A DNA stretch of 54,291 bases from JAVBLT01 sp031553315 (lineage in GTDB: Bacteria; Verrucomicrobiota; Kiritimatiellia; RFP12; DVOR01): positions 1 through 54,291 of the forward strand of contig JAVBLT010000041.1 in NCBI GenBank assembly GCA_031553315.1, given 5' to 3'. The position numbers and the translations under genes are program-made. Shown piece by piece: positions 50,975 to 54,291 of this stretch (its first letter is position 1; each line of letters begins with the position of its first letter). The notes under the pieces are model-generated. The model was not told where the DNA came from. It searched no databases and saw only the letters and a program-made list of their open reading frames with translations.

Positions 50975-51966
50975 TCCCCGCCCTCCTCCTTCGCCCGGGA
51001 TGTGGCCTGGCCAAGCTCCCCCAGATCGGCACGCGAAGCGCCGCAGGCGGCCAGCACCTGATCGGTCGTTTTGAAATGGCATTTGGCCGCGTCGACCAGC
51101 GCGGCGGGGCCGTGTTTGCGCACGACCGCCTCGGCCGCCGCCTTGACCTGGGGCGACGCGCCTTTGGGCAGCTCCACGCCCAGCTTCGCGCCGAGCATCC
51201 GAAGCTGGGTCAGAAAAACCTCGCGCGCCAGCACCGAAGCCGCCGCGACCGCGATATCCGATTCGGCCTTGTGCATCTGCTCCAGCACGATCGATCGCCC
51301 CTTCTTCATCAGCGCCCGCTCAATGACCGCCTTCGTGCGCCCGAACTGGTCGGCCACCGCCCGCGGGCAATCGGGCACGGAATCGAGCATGTTTTCGATG
51401 GCGCGCGCATGACCCCAGGCGAGGAGGTTGTTGACGTTGCGGATTTTCAGGTAGAGCCTGTTGTAGGCCTGCGGGCCGATCATCACGATTTTAAAGCGGG
51501 TGGGCGTGAGGAGCTGCCGCGCCTTCGCGCCGATGGCAAGCGATTGTTTGTCGTTGAGCAGCTTGGAATCCTTCATGCCCATGGCCTGAAGCTCGGCGGC
51601 GATTTCGGGGTTCACATAAACCGCCGCGATCACGAGCGGCCCGAAAAAATCGCCCTTGCCGCTTTCATCGCTGCCCATGTGCGGCGAGACCGATTCAGGG
51701 TTCAACACCTCTTCATACCCGACCGCCGCGCTCTGCAGCACAAGCGGTTCCAGCGTAAACAGCACAAACTCCTCCGCAAGCTGCCCCTGCACGAGGCACT
51801 TGCCGCTTTTGTAAAGGTTCACAATGAATTTGTCGCCCTTAGCGGCAATCCGCGTGTGAGGCACCTCCACGCGGCGGTAATTGCCCGCGACCAGCAACGC
51901 GGTCAGCAATTCCTGTTGGTCAGGCGTCAAAGTATACGTAAAAGAGGTTTTCGAAGGAGTATCCAT
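50971..51966 (-). CDS. rnhC: ribonuclease HIII
   Basis: 331 residues. Cuts RNA of RNA:DNA hybrids. An N-terminal TBP-like domain (about 1-90, TLTPDQQELLTALLVAG) is followed by the catalytic domain. Catalytic residues appear in GSDESGKGDFFGPL, MKDSKLLND and the later AESDIAVAAASVLARE; GPQAYNRLYLKIRNVNNLLAWGHARAIENML is typical of type III. Length and the DESGKGD motif separate it from RNase HII. Its promoter lies unusually close (see 51976-52004); AGGTG before ATG falls at or above the predicted transcription start. First gene of the minus-strand run rnhC-aroA-giant-phosphoesterase. Confidence 0.95.
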   Translation of the reverse strand: MDTPSKTSFTYTLTPDQQELLTALLVAGNYRRVEVPHTRIAAKGDKFIVNLYKSGKCLVQGQLAEEFVLFTLEPLVLQSAAVGYEEVLNPESVSPHMGSDESGKGDFFGPLVIAAVYVNPEIAAELQAMGMKDSKLLNDKQSLAIGAKARQLLTPTRFKIVMIGPQAYNRLYLKIRNVNNLLAWGHARAIENMLDSVPDCPRAVADQFGRTKAVIERALMKKGRSIVLEQMHKAESDIAVAAASVLAREVFLTQLRMLGAKLGVELPKGASPQVKAAAEAVVRKHGPAALVDAAKCHFKTTDQVLAACGASRADLGELGQATSRAKEEGGE

Positions 51967-51975
51967 AATTCACCT

Positions 51976-52004
51976 ATGATAAACCAAACCATCCCCCGTG
52001 GCAA
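51976..52004 (-). promoter_or_regulatory. promoter of rnhC-aroA, leaderless layout
   Basis: On the minus strand: TTGCCA (52004-51999), a 17-bp spacer and TATCAT (51981-51976). The expected start near 51969 is 3 bases before the ATG at 51966. The 14 bases ATGATAAACCAAAC (51976-51989) are identical to the tonB promoter. Confidence 0.65.
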
Positions 52005-52014
52005 CCGGAAACGC

Positions 52015-52043
52015 TTGTCAGCGCCATTCAAAGCGTGTATTAT
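52015..52043 (+). promoter_or_regulatory. promoter of the gph gene, leaderless
   Basis: TTGTCA (52015-52020), a 17-bp spacer and TATTAT (52038-52043). Only six bases separate the -10 box from the ATG at 52050, so transcription should start on the A of ATG. It is divergent from the rnhC promoter, 11 bases away. Confidence 0.7.
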
Positions 52044-52049
52044 TCACCC

Positions 52050-52694
52050 ATGAACGCTTTTTTCGATTTAGACGGCACCCTGATTGATTCACGCGCGGAT
52101 CTCGCGGCCAGCGTCAACCTCACGCGCGCCGCCTACAGCCTCCCTCCCCTCCCCCAAAGCCAAATCGTCGCGGCGGTGGGCGAAGGCATGACCAACCTCC
52201 TCACCCGCACCTGCCCCGAGCTTGCCGGGAAAATCGACGCCGCCCTCCCCGTGATGCGCGCCCACTACGCCGCCAACCTCACCGGCGCCACCACCCTTTA
52301 CCCCGGCGTGGAACCCATGCTCCGCGCCCTGCGCGCCAACGGGTTCACACTCGCCGTAGTCTCCAACAAACCCGCCCCCTTCATCGCCCCCATCCTCCGC
52401 CGCTTCGGCCTGCTCGAAGCCTTTTCCGCCATCGTCGGCGGCGGCGACACCCCCCTGCTCAAACCCGACCCCGCCCCCCTGCTCCTGGCCGCCCAACGCA
52501 TGAGAGCCCCCCTCACCCCCGCCGACTGGGTCATCGGCGACCACCACACCGACCTCGCCATGGCCCGCAGCCTCGGCCTGAAAAGCTGCTTCTGCACCTA
52601 CGGCTTCGGCGACGCACGCGGCGAAACAGCCAATGCCGCCGCCGCCTCCCCCGCCGCCGTGACCGCCTGCATCCTCGGCAAGGAGGCCGCATGA
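52050..52694 (+). CDS. gph: HAD-family phosphatase, phosphoglycolate phosphatase-like
   Basis: 214 residues. A HAD hydrolase that probably removes phosphate from 2-phosphoglycolate or a similar small substrate. Motif I is FFDLDGTLIDSRADLA (nucleophile Asp), motif II is VVSNKPAPF, motif III is KPDPAPL and motif IV is WVIGDHHTDLAMARS. A helical cap lies at about 15-85. The start at 52050 is fixed by the promoter only six bases upstream; there is no ribosome site. It overlaps the next gene by 4 bases (ATGA). 'Gph-like' is safer than a firm substrate call. Confidence 0.87.
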   Translation: MNAFFDLDGTLIDSRADLAASVNLTRAAYSLPPLPQSQIVAAVGEGMTNLLTRTCPELAGKIDAALPVMRAHYAANLTGATTLYPGVEPMLRALRANGFTLAVVSNKPAPFIAPILRRFGLLEAFSAIVGGGDTPLLKPDPAPLLLAAQRMRAPLTPADWVIGDHHTDLAMARSLGLKSCFCTYGFGDARGETANAAAASPAAVTACILGKEAA

Positions 52695-53674
52695 CGCTCC
52701 CCCGCGCGCTTCCCGCCGCCTGCGCCCTGCTTGCCCTTGCCGGAGCCCTCCGCCTCACCCCCCCCCCGCACGCCCTTCAAACCAGCCACCCCCCCCTTTC
52801 CCCCGGCATCGACCTCGCCCTCATCGCCCTTTCCGGCGCGCGCGGCATCATCTCCGAAGTGCTCTGGTATCAGGTCGCCACCCTTCAGCGCGAAGACCGC
52901 TACATCGAAATCGTGCCGCTCAGCGAATGGATCACCCGCCTCGACCCCCGCGCCACAGGCGCCTGGCGGTATCAGGCATGGAACCTCGCCTTCAACGTAA
53001 GCGCCATGCTTCCCGAAGAAGAACGCTGGCCCTGGGTGCAGCGCGGCATCGGCATCCTCAAAGAAAGCGCCCTGCGGTGGAACCCGGGCGCACCCGGCAT
53101 CTGCAACGAACTCTCCTGGTTCTACTCCTTCAAAATCGGCGGCACGTTCGACGCCGCCCACCTCATCTACAAACGCAACCTCGCCCGCGAAGCCGCCCCC
53201 CACCTCACCCCCGCCGGCCGCCGCACCGCCGCCTCCACCCCCTGGTTCACCGCCCAAGGCATGAACCCCGCCTCGATCGACGCCCTCGAAGCCGCCTACG
53301 CCCCGCTCGACTGGCGCCTCCCCGAAGCCTACGCCCTCTATTGGTCTCACGAAGCCCTCCGCCTCGCCGCCCTCCTCCCGCCCTCACCCGACACCACCTT
53401 CGAGCTTCTCGAAGCCAAACGCACCTCCCTCTACCTCCTCACCGCCCTCATCGACCGCGGCACATTCACCGGCGATCCCGCCAAAGGCGGCTGGGCCACC
53501 GCCCCCGCCCTCCCCCTCGTCCTCCCCCTGCTCGACCGCACCCAGGCCTATCTCGACACCTACGGCCCCCACGCCACCGCCGCGCTTTTCAACCACCTCA
53601 TTTCCCTTGCCGCCGCCCACAATCGCCCCGACCTCGCCCGCAACCTTGAGCGCGCGCTCGACACCTTCAGATGA
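52691..53674 (+). CDS. helical-repeat protein of unknown function, probably exported or anchored
   Basis: 327 residues, not recognised. The N-terminal hydrophobic stretch (about 5-22, ALPAACALLALAGALRL) is a signal peptide or anchor. The rest is helical with TPR-like spacing: VLWYQVATLQREDRY, LSEWITRLDPRATGAWRYQAWNLAFNVSAM and WVQRGIGILKESALRWNPGAPGICNELSWFY. Together these resemble proteins that describe stepwise lumps of helices. It overlaps gph and the following gene by 4 bases each, forming one unit. Coding bias is strongly toward C-ending codons, as in the neighbours. Function cannot be assigned from sequence or context. Confidence 0.65.
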   Translation: MTLPRALPAACALLALAGALRLTPPPHALQTSHPPLSPGIDLALIALSGARGIISEVLWYQVATLQREDRYIEIVPLSEWITRLDPRATGAWRYQAWNLAFNVSAMLPEEERWPWVQRGIGILKESALRWNPGAPGICNELSWFYSFKIGGTFDAAHLIYKRNLAREAAPHLTPAGRRTAASTPWFTAQGMNPASIDALEAAYAPLDWRLPEAYALYWSHEALRLAALLPPSPDTTFELLEAKRTSLYLLTALIDRGTFTGDPAKGGWATAPALPLVLPLLDRTQAYLDTYGPHATAALFNHLISLAAAHNRPDLARNLERALDTFR

Positions 53675-54291
53675 ACCCCATTTTCCTTCTTGCCTTATCC
53701 CTTCTCCTCCTGCCCCCCACCGCCCGGCTTTTCCGCCGCTCCTATTCGCTTTCTCTTCTTGCGCTCCTTTTCGCCGGCATCTGTTTCAGCCAAAAAGACC
53801 ACCTCAACCCCCTGAGCCGCCTCCTCTCCTCCCAGCAGCACGCCCTCCCCGATTCCGATGCCGACGGCTTGCCCGATGAGATTGAAAAATCCGGCCATCT
53901 TCCCCTCCCCACCCCCTTCGCCTGGTACCAGCACCCCGAAACCGACCTCTTTCAGCCCTGGCAGCGCTTCACCGTGGCGAGCGATTTCAAAAACATCGGC
54001 GGCGATCTTTTCATTTCCCCCGCCGGGTATCTCTCCTTCGGCCGCCCCCTCAACAGCCCCACCCTTCAGGATTATCCCCTCACCAACACCCTGCGCCGCG
54101 CCATTCCCCAAATTGCCTTCGCCCAAGGCTCCAACCGCCACATCCCCGGCGAAACCGCCGCCAGCCTCATCTTCGACCACTGCGTCGGCGTCGACTACGA
54201 CAGCGGCGGCATCGACCTCTCCCAATTCCTCCACCCCACCTCCAAGCCCTACCTTTCCGAATTCTCCTGGGATGTCGGCAACAACGAAATC
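53671..54291 (+). CDS. N-terminal part of a membrane/secreted protein with a Ca-binding-like repeat
   Basis: 207 codons open to the window end; incomplete. The ATG overlaps the stop of the previous gene (ATGA). Two hydrophobic segments (about 1-17 and 26-41, SLSLLALLFAGICFS) form an anchor or signal region. DSDADGLPDEIEKSG (about 68-82) matches the aspartate-rich thrombospondin type 3/EF-hand-like repeats common in large surface proteins of PVC bacteria. The following stretch (LFISPAGYLSFGRPLNS) is beta-rich, like the start of a laminin/adhesin-type domain. Size and domain content beyond the edge are unknown. Confidence 0.7.
   Translation, partial: MNPIFLLALSLLLLPPTARLFRRSYSLSLLALLFAGICFSQKDHLNPLSRLLSSQQHALPDSDADGLPDEIEKSGHLPLPTPFAWYQHPETDLFQPWQRFTVASDFKNIGGDLFISPAGYLSFGRPLNSPTLQDYPLTNTLRRAIPQIAFAQGSNRHIPGETAASLIFDHCVGVDYDSGGIDLSQFLHPTSKPYLSEFSWDVGNNEI

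Noticed and set aside
50975..51082. Longer aroA start at 51082
   Set aside because: The extra residues are not family-like and overlap rnhC; GGAGG precedes 50974.
1..54291. CRISPR array, insertion sequence, integrase or phage genes
   Set aside because: No regularly spaced repeats, transposase motifs or att-like repeats were found by reading; the exact tRNA-Glu duplication is not an attachment site.

Overview
GC-rich (by eye about 60-65% G+C), tightly packed chromosomal DNA with 43 protein genes and four tRNA genes on both strands. There is no rRNA, CRISPR array, insertion sequence or integrase. The envelope is Gram-negative: TolB/Pal, TonB, predicted outer-membrane beta-barrels and a lipoprotein. 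Several traits point to the PVC group: a eukaryote-type UDP-glucose dehydrogenase, RNase HIII, type III glutamine synthetase, a DUF6067-like glycosidase, and a 2784-residue secreted protein with lamin-tail, LamG and CotH domains. Verrucomicrobiota, Kiritimatiellota or Lentisphaerota is my best guess. This is inference; no rRNA is present to settle it.

Layout. 1-3352: a structured leader and terminator, a secreted glycosidase-like gene, then tRNA-Glu, tRNA-Glu, tRNA-Tyr and a terminator. 3357-9147 (minus): mutL, ugd, a membrane protein of unknown function, and two predicted outer-membrane barrels with their own terminator. 9388-15466: a GH20 hexosaminidase, a Cu/Zn-efflux-type permease overlapping mfd. 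15610-18665: two unknown genes, tolB and pal. 18737-26905: a long run of nearly touching genes (tatB-tatC-rdgC-like-ktrA-apbE-GNAT-glnN-birA-glycosyltransferase). 26865-31135 (minus): mtaB, a membrane protein, tonB, rdgB, tRNA-Thr and a double-CDGSH iron-sulfur protein. 31264-38936: a glycosyltransferase, a TRAP transporter with kduD and kduI, then uppS overlapping a double aspartyl-protease-like gene. 38938-51966 (minus): one overlapping run rnhC > aroA > giant CotH/LTD protein > phosphoesterase/PQQ-propeller protein. 52050-54291: a gph-like phosphatase and two unknown genes, the last running off the window.

Lifestyle. Secreted glycosidases, outer-membrane barrels, TonB and a TRAP-KduD-KduI uronate module suggest an organism that degrades and imports complex glycans, such as pectin, alginate, glycosaminoglycans or amino-sugar polymers.

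Promoters and regulation. Many genes have readable sigma70-type promoters, mostly with 17-bp spacers. In four cases the -10 box lies so close to the start codon that the mRNA should be leaderless or nearly so. A perfect 8-bp inverted repeat lies across the promoter of the CDGSH gene. The coding strand is strongly C-rich in most genes whichever way they point; the permease at 11127 is a visible exception. MutL has lost the usual metal-binding residues of its endonuclease domain. I found no complete, clearly new multi-gene system. The best leads are the operator-controlled CDGSH gene, the two-lobed aspartyl protease beside uppS, the giant CotH gene inside an aroA operon, and the unknown pair next to tolB-pal.
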